This document shows positions 9,917-18,957 of a stretch of 64,000 nt of DNA, one piece after another. The DNA lies in the NCBI RefSeq assembly GCF_009828925.2, contig NZ_WUTY02000001.1, positions 558,001 through 622,000 of the forward strand, read 5' to 3'. The position numbers were made by a program, and so were the translations under genes. How positions within the stretch are numbered: position 1 is the stretch's first letter; each line of letters begins with the position of its first letter. A model generated the notes under the pieces. That model ran no database searches. It had not been told where the DNA came from and was given only the letters and a program-made list of their open reading frames with translations. This stretch comes from Methylicorpusculum oleiharenae. GTDB lineage: Bacteria; Pseudomonadota; Gammaproteobacteria; Methylococcales; Methylomonadaceae.

Positions 9917-11872
9917 TTATGTTTGCCCCTGGAAATACTCGACCAAAGCGGGATGGAACGTGTCAATTTGCTCAATGCTGAGACCCGCTTCGGGTGATGC
10001 AAAATCTGCATAACTCAGCAAGTGAGCGGGATTTAAGAACCCGACGATTCTTTCAAGTTCGCTCAAGCGCAATCCCTTCCTCAATAAATGAATGATACAG
10101 GTATGCCTTAAGCAAAGAGGGCTTACCTCTTCAGGGCTGACTACGCCCGAATCTATTGCGGTCAATGTAAGCCATGCGGAAAGGTCAGTCAGGGAAAAAG
10201 CCTTCCCGGTGTACCAAACCGGAAAAAGCCCGGATTGCTCAAAAAAAACGGACAAACCAGGCGGCAATTCAATCCGGCGAGCCGAGGCTCCATTTACATT
10301 GATTGATTGCGTGTGTTTATTAAAGTCTTTGGGGGTCAAATGAGCCACTTCCGTAAGAGATAACCCGCATAGCAACAAGCTGATCAATTGTTTGCTCATG
10401 TTATTGGCGTTAGCTAAAAGACTACGCAACTCATTTTGTGACAATTCTCTGATCACCGGAGCAGGCTGTATCTTTTCATTTTCGGGGAGTTGTGTCTTTG
10501 GAGGTTGAAACTTTTGCGACACGCCAGGTAAAGGCTCGGTAGCCTTTTTATGAGGCCGTTTACGGTTAAATTTGGCTAATTCGGACTGATTTGAAGGCTG
10601 CCTACTTAAAAGCCCGCTCATCCAGACACTGATTAACCCAAATAAAAATGAACCGGACAGAGCAAGCCAAGCATCACTACTGTAATTTGGCCGGATTGGC
10701 TCCCTGGATTGGAGCGCCCGCGCTACAACATTCATTAAAGGGTATCTTTCAAGTTGTTGCGTTTTAATGCGCATCAATTGCTCCTGATGCTCACGGTAAA
10801 TTTTTTCCAGGGCCTCGACCTCTCGATGTAATTTATCGTTTTGCATAAGAACATTCGTGTAATGATCATCAAGTTCCTTTTGCTCGGCCAATTGTTTTCT
10901 CAAAGTTATAGAGATCTGCCTGGCACTAAAATAACGGCGTTCTGCATTGGAACGAACCATTTTTATACTGAGAAGACGTTGAGCATCTATTTCATTTTCC
11001 AGCTTTTTGATTTCCTCCGGAATCATTTTTAATGACGGCTGTATCGCTATGTTTGCCCGGTAATTATCCTGACTGAAATCATTCAACTTATCTTTTAAAT
11101 TTTGCAAACGTTGCTGAAGGTTAATAATTGCAGGATTATCTTGTGGCGGAAGAATGACTTCGCCATTAGCAATAGCCTTGTTAATTGCATCCAACTGAGC
11201 CTTGGCTTTAAGCTCTTCCTCACTGGCATTGCTGTAAGAAGAAATTAACCCTCTGATACGCGCTTTCGTTTCATTCTGTTCCGATGCTGCCGATTTAATC
11301 GCGTTATCTCGTTCAAAGTTATCCATTGCGATACGCGCTGCTTCTATTTTGTTTTCCAAATCAGCCAGGGTGGCTTTGATTTGCTCAGCGAGCTCGTTTT
11401 TACTTTTTGATGTATCAGCAGCACGCGCGTCCAAGTAAACATCTATCCATGTATTAATCAGCAAAGGCAGCAATTTGGCATCTTCACCTTCCGCCCGAAT
11501 TTCCATCAAGTGGGCCTCCGGAACGGGCTCCAATATCAGCATTCTTCGAAGCTGAGATACATCCATAAGCGTGCCTGGGCGCGAGATTTCCAATCGTCTT
11601 ATTGTTTCTTCAAGAAGCTCTTGCGACAGTAATACTTGCTGTTGAATAATGAAATGCTGAACTTGTTGCAGATCGGTAGCTTGATCAAATCCAGCCGCCG
11701 TTGAATAGAGAAGCTTGGCGCTGCTTTGATAAATTGCCGGCCGACTGAAAGTGTAAGTTAAACTCAACAAAGCAGCAATGCCAAACGCCAAGCCAAAAAC
11801 GACGGCTTTTTGGGGGGACAAAAAAGCTGGCAAACCGGCTTCTGATGAATGGCCTTGTGGTAAATCTTTCAT
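9917..11872 (-). CDS. Wzz/GNVR polysaccharide chain-length protein with a C-terminal degenerate tyrosine-recombinase-like domain
   Basis: A 651-residue protein. Residues 23-44 form the first membrane helix and 401-425 the second; between them lies a long periplasmic coiled-coil region (about 150-375), the plan of Wzz/GumC-type regulators of polysaccharide chain length. After the second helix come a basic Pro-rich linker (430-480) and a cytosolic domain at about 486-632 that reads like the catalytic half of a phage integrase: LISLLLCGLSLTEVAHL, then LCLRHTCIIHLLRKG, then SYADF. The first catalytic Arg (usually GLR) is Ser, and the His of HxLR and the LGH are lost; only the second Arg (589) and the Tyr (621) remain, so catalysis is unlikely. 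No Walker-type kinase domain is present. The domain may bind DNA or act as a protein-interaction module. The gene stands alone. Confidence 0.75.
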   Translation of the reverse strand: MKDLPQGHSSEAGLPAFLSPQKAVVFGLAFGIAALLSLTYTFSRPAIYQSSAKLLYSTAAGFDQATDLQQVQHFIIQQQVLLSQELLEETIRRLEISRPGTLMDVSQLRRMLILEPVPEAHLMEIRAEGEDAKLLPLLINTWIDVYLDARAADTSKSKNELAEQIKATLADLENKIEAARIAMDNFERDNAIKSAASEQNETKARIRGLISSYSNASEEELKAKAQLDAINKAIANGEVILPPQDNPAIINLQQRLQNLKDKLNDFSQDNYRANIAIQPSLKMIPEEIKKLENEIDAQRLLSIKMVRSNAERRYFSARQISITLRKQLAEQKELDDHYTNVLMQNDKLHREVEALEKIYREHQEQLMRIKTQQLERYPLMNVVARALQSREPIRPNYSSDAWLALSGSFLFGLISVWMSGLLSRQPSNQSELAKFNRKRPHKKATEPLPGVSQKFQPPKTQLPENEKIQPAPVIRELSQNELRSLLANANNMSKQLISLLLCGLSLTEVAHLTPKDFNKHTQSINVNGASARRIELPPGLSVFFEQSGLFPVWYTGKAFSLTDLSAWLTLTAIDSGVVSPEEVSPLCLRHTCIIHLLRKGLRLSELERIVGFLNPAHLLSYADFASPEAGLSIEQIDTFHPALVEYFQGQT

Positions 11873-11912
11873 TCTGTTAAGAATATACTTCCATAATTAA
11901 AGGTTTATTAAC

Positions 11913-14900
11913 TCACACCGAATTAAAAAGAGAAGTCAGATCTTCCAGGGTCAGGTTTTCAATTTTGCCCGCATCCACCTGATAAACCTCATCTGCTAAT
12001 GCACGTTTTTTCTCCTGCATCTTCAGAATCTTTTCTTCTACTGTATTTTCGGTCATTAATTTATAGACAAAAACAGGCTTATCCTGACCGATGCGATAGG
12101 CTCGATCTGCTGCTTGAGTTTCAACCGCAGGATTCCACCAGGGGTCATAGATAATAACCGTATCGGCTTGCGTCAAGTTCAAACCGACCCCGCCCGCCTT
12201 AAGGCTGATTAAAAACACATTGACCGATCCGCTGGTAAACGTATTGATCACCTCGTCCCTGTCCTTGGTTTGGCCGGTTAATTGAGTGTACGGAATATTG
12301 CGCTCAATCAGCTCAGCTTCAATAAGGCGTAGCATTTTTGTAAATTGAGAAAATACCAGTATTCGCCGCCCCTCTTCAAGCAACTCCGGCAACATCTCCA
12401 TCAACAAATCAAGCTTGGCCGATTCCTTGACTTTTTGAGCTTCTTTCAAAGGCAATGTTCGAGGATCACAACAGGTTTGCCTTAGTTTAAGCAATGCATC
12501 CAAAATGGTGAGGTGACTTCGTGCCAAGCCCTTTTCCTCAATAGCCGCACGCACTTTCTGCTCCATGGACAAACGAATACTTTCGTATAAAGCAGCCTGT
12601 TTATCATACAACGGGACTGAGCGGATAATTTCAGTCTTGGGCGGCAATTCCTTTGCCACTTCCTGCTTGGTTCTTCGCAACAAGAATGGAGCCAGACGCC
12701 GGGATAATCTGTTTTTTTGTTCTACATCACCTTCCATCTCAATAGGCGAACGGTAAACCCGTTTAAAAAAAGCACTATCACCCAAAAATCCAGGCATTAA
12801 AAAATCAAATTGAGCCCACAATTCACCCAGATGATTTTCCATGGGTGTTCCTGTCAAGCTTAGCCGGTGAGCTGCTTTGATTTGTCGGACAAATTTTGAA
12901 GCATTGGTTTTGGGATTTTTAATCATCTGAGCCTCGTCCAGGATAAGGTAGTAATAGCTCGACTTTAGCAACACATCGGCATCTCTGGACAACAGCGGAT
13001 AAGTAGTCAAAATCAGATCATGACTATCAATTTTATCGAAGAGGCTCTTACGATCTGCCCCCTGCAGGGTTAACACTTTTAATCCGGGCGTAAATCGCTC
13101 TGCTTCCCTTCGCCAATTCCCCATCAGACTGGTCGGAGCAACGATCAGGCAAGGATGAATCAGCCTTCCTGCCTCTTTTTCAAGTAACAAGTGGGTCAGC
13201 GTTTGAATGGTTTTGCCCAAGCCCATATCATCAGCCAGAATGCCGGCAAAATGATATTCTCTCAAAAATTGCAGCCAGCTCAATCCCTGGTGTTGATACC
13301 CTCGCAGCTCGGCATTTAAGCCCTGGGGCAACACAGCCGAACCGATACCCGAAAAATTTTTCAATTTCCGGCCTAACTCTCTTAAGGATTTACCGCCTCT
13401 GATGCTGAATACGCCATAGCTTCGTTCTTCAATATCAACAAGACTTGCCGCATCGTAGCGGGAAAGTTTGAGTGTTCCACTGCCGTTTGCCAGTCCTGTA
13501 TTAAATAACTCATATAAAACATTAAGAATGGGCTGCAGTTGGTCTGACGAAATTGAAAGATAGTTGTGAGTCCCTACAGAAATATTAAGCCTGTCCGGCA
13601 AAGAATCAAGATCATAATGCTCAAGGACCGGCATGATCAAAGGCAGCAAAGGTAAAGACTTGCCGTCGATAGTGACATTAAAACTCATGTCGAACCAGTC
13701 TTTGTCTTTTTCTTCTATCTCGGCATCAAAGGACTCCGACATTTGAAACTGCATCAGAAAACTGGCATCTTTCTCAATGAACCAACCCTCTTGTTGGAGT
13801 TGCGGACACACCACTTCCAGAAAATCGCGCCATAAATACGGATTGTCCATGCTCTGGTTTTTCAGAGCCCCCCATAACAGGCGTTCATTTTTATCCGCCG
13901 ATGACCACTCAAAGCCCAAACCGGTGAGCCTCGCCAATGCCTCGTGCTCCCTTTCCTGATCGCGATGAATGCGCAAAACACCGTGAGGCAATTTAACAAC
14001 AGATAATGCGGACTCTTGGCCAGACAGCAAAACATCGCCATAATCAAAACCCATTTTTACAAAATGATTGTAATGACGACCCCCGTCCTCTCTTCCTAAC
14101 AGAATAAGATGCGGCCGAGGCGCTATACCCTTCCGTTCAATCAAATTCATAGCCTGGGGCGGCGGCACCGGAAAATCAGGATGACTGAATATCAGCATTT
14201 CACTGAATTGCTCGACCAAAACTTCCGGCACAGGGGGCGCAGTCATTAAATAACTTGCCTGCTCTGCACTTAAAGGCCGGGTATCTAATACCCCGATTCT
14301 ATTCTGGCTTTCATCCAGATAAAGCGGCGGCGTAACGCGAATCAGCTTAGCCTCCGGCTCAATTACGCTAAGCAATTGATAATCGCCACTATCTTGTTTT
14401 TGCCAGTTGAATTGTATTTGGCGAGGCTCGCCTGGTGTTAAAGGTGAGTTTTCAAGATCCAGATAAAACAATCTTCCCGTACTAATGAGCTTGGTCAATA
14501 CCAAATGCCCTGCAGCGCCCGCGATGATAGGCTGACTCGAAGGCGTCAGCTTAAGAGCGGTGAGCAATCGGATAATTTCCTCATCTTCAGCCTGAATAAA
14601 CGAGCTATAGCTATAGTTGTAGCGCAGATTATTAATGCTGGTCTTTTTGCCCTTACTTAAACCGCCAGCTGGCTTCTGGCGGGTTTCCATAAGATCCAGT
14701 ATGTAGCCATAAGGTTTTGATCCCGGCATTAACAAATAGGCCAGGAACTCCTGATAATCAGGTTTACTCTCAGGTTTTGCTGAATAAGCTTCCAGCCATC
14801 TCAGACAATCGGCTGTATGCGTTTCAATGACTTTCGGATGGGCCAATATTTTTTGATAGTACAGGCAGACAGCGGCAACATGCTTGCAGTTATAACCGAC

Positions 14901-15146
14901 CGAACAGGAACAGCGGCCATTAATGGAGATCGCCCTGAAATTGTTTTTCCATAAAACAGTGATTGTTTGCTCATAAACTTTTTTACCCGCTCCCTTAACC
15001 GACGAAACAAGCATCGCTGAATCATTTTTTTCGTCGATGCTGACATCGGTTACTTTTTCGTTCAAAAAATAATCCATGCCCCCGGCAAAAGCCGAGTCGC
15101 TGCATTCGTAGCGGATATCTGAATTTAAAATCGCTTTCTGATTCAT
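11913..15146 (-). CDS. SWIM-domain SNF2-family helicase
   Basis: A 1077-residue DEAD/DEAH-like ATPase of the SNF2 family. The N-terminus carries a SWIM zinc motif (CSCSVGYNCKHVAAVC, near residue 80). The motor begins with Walker A LADDMGLGKTIQTL near residue 638; the Walker B DEAQ is near 735, SLTGTPMENHLGELW follows, and the C-terminal helicase lobe contains VFSQFTKML, LISLKAGGVGLNLTQAD and QAADRAYRIGQ. Such proteins translocate on DNA and remodel protein-DNA complexes; the bacterial role is unproven. Length and architecture are normal for the family. It lies downstream of arsS on the same strand, with a 91-bp gap. Confidence 0.92.
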   Translation of the reverse strand: MNQKAILNSDIRYECSDSAFAGGMDYFLNEKVTDVSIDEKNDSAMLVSSVKGAGKKVYEQTITVLWKNNFRAISINGRCSCSVGYNCKHVAAVCLYYQKILAHPKVIETHTADCLRWLEAYSAKPESKPDYQEFLAYLLMPGSKPYGYILDLMETRQKPAGGLSKGKKTSINNLRYNYSYSSFIQAEDEEIIRLLTALKLTPSSQPIIAGAAGHLVLTKLISTGRLFYLDLENSPLTPGEPRQIQFNWQKQDSGDYQLLSVIEPEAKLIRVTPPLYLDESQNRIGVLDTRPLSAEQASYLMTAPPVPEVLVEQFSEMLIFSHPDFPVPPPQAMNLIERKGIAPRPHLILLGREDGGRHYNHFVKMGFDYGDVLLSGQESALSVVKLPHGVLRIHRDQEREHEALARLTGLGFEWSSADKNERLLWGALKNQSMDNPYLWRDFLEVVCPQLQQEGWFIEKDASFLMQFQMSESFDAEIEEKDKDWFDMSFNVTIDGKSLPLLPLIMPVLEHYDLDSLPDRLNISVGTHNYLSISSDQLQPILNVLYELFNTGLANGSGTLKLSRYDAASLVDIEERSYGVFSIRGGKSLRELGRKLKNFSGIGSAVLPQGLNAELRGYQHQGLSWLQFLREYHFAGILADDMGLGKTIQTLTHLLLEKEAGRLIHPCLIVAPTSLMGNWRREAERFTPGLKVLTLQGADRKSLFDKIDSHDLILTTYPLLSRDADVLLKSSYYYLILDEAQMIKNPKTNASKFVRQIKAAHRLSLTGTPMENHLGELWAQFDFLMPGFLGDSAFFKRVYRSPIEMEGDVEQKNRLSRRLAPFLLRRTKQEVAKELPPKTEIIRSVPLYDKQAALYESIRLSMEQKVRAAIEEKGLARSHLTILDALLKLRQTCCDPRTLPLKEAQKVKESAKLDLLMEMLPELLEEGRRILVFSQFTKMLRLIEAELIERNIPYTQLTGQTKDRDEVINTFTSGSVNVFLISLKAGGVGLNLTQADTVIIYDPWWNPAVETQAADRAYRIGQDKPVFVYKLMTENTVEEKILKMQEKKRALADEVYQVDAGKIENLTLEDLTSLFNSV

Positions 15147-15237
15147 TCGGGAACAAACTTCACTCGAGGCCGAGTGATAATGGATAAGGGAACGGCATCT
15201 TTATACTAAAAAAGCCTTCCGGCACTGCGAGACACTT

Positions 15238-16209
15238 TCACGCTGCTTTCAATGCGCCGGTGCAACTGCTGCCTTGACCCGCTGTACAGCCAAAACAATG
15301 ATCACGAACAGTAATAGGTTGCCCATTTAAAAGAGAGGAACTCAACCCGCTGATATGGGCTTTGCTTTCAGGTAACGCACCCAGGGGTAAAGTCAGCATT
15401 TGATTAAAATCACAATCATAGACATATCCTTGCCAATCAACGCTCAACGTATTGCGACACATCACTCGTTCAATATTTTCCGCCTGATGATTGGATTTGA
15501 GCAACTGCATATACTCATCAAATAAATTATTATTGGTAAGATATTTGGCAAATCGCTGTATCGGCAAATTGGCCAATGCAAAAAGTCGGTTGAATACAAT
15601 ACCGTAATGGCTCAATAAATAATCCTTATAGGCTTTTTCCAGCGCGGACTGCTCCGGAGGAAGATTGACACCCTGAGGGTTAAACACCAGATTAAGCAGT
15701 AAATCACTACCCGGCTGACCGTAACCTAAAGCATTCAATCGCTGCAAAGCGGCCAAACTGGCTTGAAAAGTCCCTTTGCCCCGTTGTTTGTCCACATTAT
15801 CCTCCAGATAACACGGCAAAGACGCGATGATCTCAACCTCATGGTCGGCTAAAAATGCAGCCATATGTTCATAACCCGGCTCTTCAAGAATCACCAGATT
15901 ACAGCGATCAATCACCTTGACCCCCATCGCTCGAGCCCGGCTGACCAAATAAGTAAACTGGGGATTCATCTCAGGCGCCCCGCCGGTCAAATCCAGCGTT
16001 TTTATTTTGGCCTGATCAATAAACACCAGCACATCCTGGACAGTTTCCAGCGACATCACCTCGGTTCTTTTAGGGCCGGCATTGACATGACAATGCGTAC
16101 AACTGAGATTACAAACATACCCTAAGTTAACTTGCAGAATCTCCAGATTTTTTCGAAGAAGGGCTGGAAAATCAGTATCGCTGGAATTCAAAGTAGTCGC
16201 CCTCATCAT
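15238..16209 (-). CDS. arsS: Arsenosugar biosynthesis radical SAM protein ArsS
   Basis: A 323-residue radical SAM enzyme. The iron-sulfur motif CNLSCTHCHV is near residue 33, and DLTGGAPEMNPQF follows as the SAM-binding GGE-like motif. The C-terminal Cys-rich DHCFGCTAGQGSSCTGAL is the ArsS hallmark (some homologues use selenocysteine there; this one uses cysteine). ArsS is held to add the deoxyadenosyl group to dimethylarsenite on the way to arsenosugars. It starts immediately after the DUF3047 gene stop and is probably cotranscribed with it. A TIGR04283-type glycosyltransferase elsewhere in the window may act in the same pathway; no arsM was seen. Confidence 0.9.
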   Translation of the reverse strand: MMRATTLNSSDTDFPALLRKNLEILQVNLGYVCNLSCTHCHVNAGPKRTEVMSLETVQDVLVFIDQAKIKTLDLTGGAPEMNPQFTYLVSRARAMGVKVIDRCNLVILEEPGYEHMAAFLADHEVEIIASLPCYLEDNVDKQRGKGTFQASLAALQRLNALGYGQPGSDLLLNLVFNPQGVNLPPEQSALEKAYKDYLLSHYGIVFNRLFALANLPIQRFAKYLTNNNLFDEYMQLLKSNHQAENIERVMCRNTLSVDWQGYVYDCDFNQMLTLPLGALPESKAHISGLSSSLLNGQPITVRDHCFGCTAGQGSSCTGALKAA

Positions 16210-16210
16210 C

Positions 16211-16879
16211 TCAATCTTTGCTTAAATAAATATCGCCATAGTAAGCGGTCACTTTCCCTTTGCCGTTATCGGTATCCGTCATGACCGCAACAGCGTCAAT
16301 GTATCGAATGTTTTTATCAACATGCTGCCTTAAATCCTCCAGCAAATTCCGTTTTTCGTTAAACCAGGTTCCGGTCGCATCTTCATTGGCTCTAAGCGCC
16401 ATCATGATCGCATTATTACCGGCAAAGGCATTAGGCCAAACGGACCCTTTAGGTGAAGATACCGCCCAGACATAATTGATTGCCTTGGTCCGCCAAAAAG
16501 CAAGTCCCCCATCAACAACCGCATAAACCCGGGCCGCATAGTCATCACCGGATTTACTATGTTCGTCTCTCAAACTCAAGCGATTCTCGATACGCCAACG
16601 CCAATTGATAAAAGGAGTTTGCAATAAATCTATGCGTTGCTTTTTAAAGAGGCCGGAGGCTGAGTTTTCGCTCATTGCCTGCAAAACCAACTTCTGATCT
16701 AAAAGCAACAGGCGATAATCTGTCTCACTGCTGAAAGATTTGGGTTGCCATCCGTCTAAGGAATCCCCTGAAAAATCGCCCACCACCAGACGATCAGCCA
16801 GAGCATTGCTCATCAACCCAAAGCAAAGAAGGGCTGTCAGCATAAACGTTCGGTAATTTTTACTCGCTAGTTTTATCAT
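16211..16879 (-). CDS. DUF3047 exported protein
   Basis: A 222-residue protein with a signal peptide (positive start, hydrophobic residues 12-27, ANALAD cleavage region). The mature part matches the DUF3047 pattern: VVGDFSGDSLDGWQPKSF, INWRWRIENRLS, SGDDYAARVYAVVDGG, AINYVWAVSSPKGSVWPNAF and VAVMTDTDNGKGKVTAYYGDIYL. The function is unknown; the beta-rich fold suggests a binding protein. It is upstream of arsS and 2 bp from it. Confidence 0.88.
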   Translation of the reverse strand: MIKLASKNYRTFMLTALLCFGLMSNALADRLVVGDFSGDSLDGWQPKSFSSETDYRLLLLDQKLVLQAMSENSASGLFKKQRIDLLQTPFINWRWRIENRLSLRDEHSKSGDDYAARVYAVVDGGLAFWRTKAINYVWAVSSPKGSVWPNAFAGNNAIMMALRANEDATGTWFNEKRNLLEDLRQHVDKNIRYIDAVAVMTDTDNGKGKVTAYYGDIYLSKD

Positions 16880-17090
16880 TTAAATCCGCAAACAAAATCA
16901 ATCCACACATAAACGGCCATTGTACTCGATTGCTTTTCGCAATAAAGGTGAAGCGCTAAATTAAAATCCGGCTCAATCCTGACCGCTCGCCATTAAAAAT
17001 GACTCAATAACTCAATTGCATAAAAAAACACTGGAAAAAGAGTTTATACCTCATGTAAAATGCGCCGCTCTACATAGTCAACTCAACAAT

Positions 17091-17177
17091 GCCTGGGTGG
17101 CGGAATAGGTAGACGCAAGGGACTTAAAATCCCTCGCTCGTAAGGGCGTGCCGGTTCGATTCCGGCTCCAGGCACCA
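17091..17177 (+). tRNA. tRNA-Leu (anticodon TAA)
   Basis: An 87-base class II tRNA. The acceptor stem GCCTGGG pairs with TCCAGGC, followed by discriminator A and an encoded CCA. The anticodon loop CTTAAAA gives TAA, and there is a long variable arm and a normal GGTTCGATTCC T-arm. Its 3' half is the integration target for the two elements that follow. Confidence 0.97.
17119..17177. repeat. attL: 59-bp core inside tRNA-Leu
   Basis: The segment from the anticodon arm to the CCA end is repeated identically at 24260-24318. Because the element supplies the 3' half, the tRNA gene stays intact after integration. Confidence 0.93.
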
Positions 17178-17185
17178 ATAAAATC

Positions 17186-17220
17186 AAGGGCCTAGCATTT
17201 TTTTGCTAAGCCCTTTTTTT
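17186..17220 (+). terminator. Terminator after tRNA-Leu
   Basis: The hairpin AGGGC-C-TAGCA pairs with TGCTA-A-GCCCT and ends in a run of T. It lies inside element 1, so the element provides the terminator for the tRNA. Confidence 0.8.
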
Positions 17221-17235
17221 ATGCCCGGGAAAAAA

Positions 17236-17257
17236 TGGGACACTCACGGGACACCTA
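17236..17257. repeat. Left-end direct repeat of element 1 (candidate integrase arm site)
   Basis: TGGGACACT, two bases, then CGGGACAC is matched near the right end at 24129-24150. A second pair, ATTGTTATTTGTTGT at 17482-17496 and 24219-24233, accompanies it. Paired motifs near both ends of an integrated element fit arm-type integrase or excisionase sites. Confidence 0.5.
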
Positions 17258-17318
17258 GAAAAAAAAGGCCACAATAAACGGCAATAATTACAGGTATTTT
17301 TTTTCCTGAAAATACGCC

Positions 17319-17405
17319 TACCCCCTACCTACAAAACCTACTAAAACCCCTGTTAAAAAAGTTTCAAATGCGCTTACCCCCTACCAGCTAAACCAGCTAA
17401 AACCC
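17319..17405. repeat. Two half-site repeats matching the right-end array
   Basis: Two units 56 bp apart each start with TACCCCCTACC. The first carries the words CCTACAAAA and CCTACTAAAA, the second CCAGCTAAA and CCAGCTAAAA. These are the same words that form the dyads in units 4 and 2 of the array at 22796-23280, but here without the inverted partners. The flanking 17178-17614 holds the terminator, arm-site candidates and no gene. Confidence 0.6.
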
Positions 17406-17614
17406 TTTTTTATTGCCCCATTGGGGAACCGTTTTACTTTCAGGCTTTGAATATCAAGGGAAAAACAGCAATGTACAAGTGATTGTTATTTGTTGTTAAT
17501 TTTCGAGGGTTGTTGTAGTATCTTTTTCGTTGCGCTTCTTGCTGGAATAAAACCTCTTTTATAGAGCGGCAAATAGTAAACGCAAAAATTAATCAACCAC
17601 CTCAAGGAAATAAA

Positions 17615-17818
17615 ATGCCAAAAAAAATTGAAACAACTGGTGACTTAAGAGAAATGCTGTGCGATGCAATAAACCAAGTTGCAGATGGAACAATGCAGCC
17701 GGAAACCGCCAGAAACATAACAAAGGAAGCAGGACGAATTAACGATTCGCTTTATGCTAAAGCAAAAGAAGCAAAAAAAACGGGCCTGGAAGTGCTACCA
17801 ACACAAACCAAGCCCTAA
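17615..17818 (+). CDS. Small hypothetical protein upstream of integrase
   Basis: A 67-residue helical, charged protein (MPKKIETTGDLREMLCDAIN at the start) with a good AAGGAAA ribosome site. No membrane segment, no known family. It is the first gene of element 1, just before the integrase, and may regulate element functions; this is a guess from position. Confidence 0.6.
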   Translation: MPKKIETTGDLREMLCDAINQVADGTMQPETARNITKEAGRINDSLYAKAKEAKKTGLEVLPTQTKP

Positions 17819-17889
17819 CCACTACTTAACAGAACGGGTTAAGCAATGGCTACCGCAAATTATACCGCCATTGCCCCCAAGGGGACTAT

Positions 17890-18957
17890 ATGGCAACTAT
17901 CGAAACCCGCACCAATGACACCGGGGAAAAAAGCTATCGCGTAAAAGTCCGGCTGAAAGGCTACCCCGCACAAACAGCAAGCTTTGCCCGGCTAACTGAT
18001 GCCCGTAAATGGGGAGCAGATACAGAAAGTGCAATAAGGGAAGGCCGCCACTTCAAAACCGCCGAAAGCAAAAAGCATACTTTTTCCGAAATGGTGAACC
18101 GGTATGTTAAGGATGTTTTACCCGGCAAACCTAAGCAAGCAGCTAAACAAAAACAACAATTAGAATGGTGGGCCGAAAAAATGGGCGTTTATGTCCTGGC
18201 TGATATAACCCCGGCCTTAATTGTTCAATACCGTGACGAACTAGCCAGCGGCCAAACCTACCGAGGAACACAAAGAAACCCGGCCACAGTGGTTCGATAT
18301 TTGGCGGCGCTAAGCCATGCCTTCAGCATAGCCGTTAACGAATGGGGGTGGCTCGATGATAACCCCATGCGGAAAGTTAAAAAGCCGAAAGAGTCACGCG
18401 GCCGGGTTAGATACCTGGATGATGCCGAACGTGAACGCTTTTTAGCCGCTTGCAAAGAATCAAGCAGCAAAGAACTTTATCTGTGCGTAATTTTGGCGCT
18501 TAGTACCGGAATGAGACAAGCCGAACTAATGGGCCTGAAATGGCAAGACGTAAATTTAAAAGACGGCTTTGTTATTCTGCACGAAACCAAGAACGGCGAA
18601 CGGCGGCGCGTTCCACTTTCCGGCCATGGCCTTGAATTGCTGAAACAACACGCCAAAGTTAGGCGGCTTGATACTGATTTACTATTTCCTGGAACCATTC
18701 ACGCAAATAAGCCGGTAAGCCTTAGACGGCCATTCGAGAACGCCCTACAAGCGGCAGAAATAACCAATTTTCATTGGCATGACTTAAGGCATTGCACCGC
18801 GTCTTATTTAGCCATGAGCGGCGCGTCACTGGCTGAAATATCCGAGATTTTAGGGCACAAAACCTTATCCATGGTTAAGCGTTACGCCCACCTATCAGAC
18901 GGTCATGTTTCGAGCGTAGTTAGTCGAATGAACGATAAGATATTCGGGGGCGCTTGA
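17890..18957 (+). CDS. int: Tyrosine-type site-specific integrase of element 1
   Basis: A 355-residue phage-type integrase. An N-terminal arm/SAM-like DNA-binding region spans about 1-170, then the catalytic domain: first Arg in GMRQAEL (about 209), a beta-hairpin Lys, HDLRH with His 297 and Arg 300, LGH near 322, and the nucleophile Tyr near 332 in KRYAHLS. All catalytic residues are present, so it should be active. It would recombine the 59-bp tRNA-Leu core. An AAGGGG-type ribosome site precedes the ATG. The stop overlaps the next start (TGATG). Confidence 0.95.
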   Translation: MATIETRTNDTGEKSYRVKVRLKGYPAQTASFARLTDARKWGADTESAIREGRHFKTAESKKHTFSEMVNRYVKDVLPGKPKQAAKQKQQLEWWAEKMGVYVLADITPALIVQYRDELASGQTYRGTQRNPATVVRYLAALSHAFSIAVNEWGWLDDNPMRKVKKPKESRGRVRYLDDAERERFLAACKESSSKELYLCVILALSTGMRQAELMGLKWQDVNLKDGFVILHETKNGERRRVPLSGHGLELLKQHAKVRRLDTDLLFPGTIHANKPVSLRRPFENALQAAEITNFHWHDLRHCTASYLAMSGASLAEISEILGHKTLSMVKRYAHLSDGHVSSVVSRMNDKIFGGA

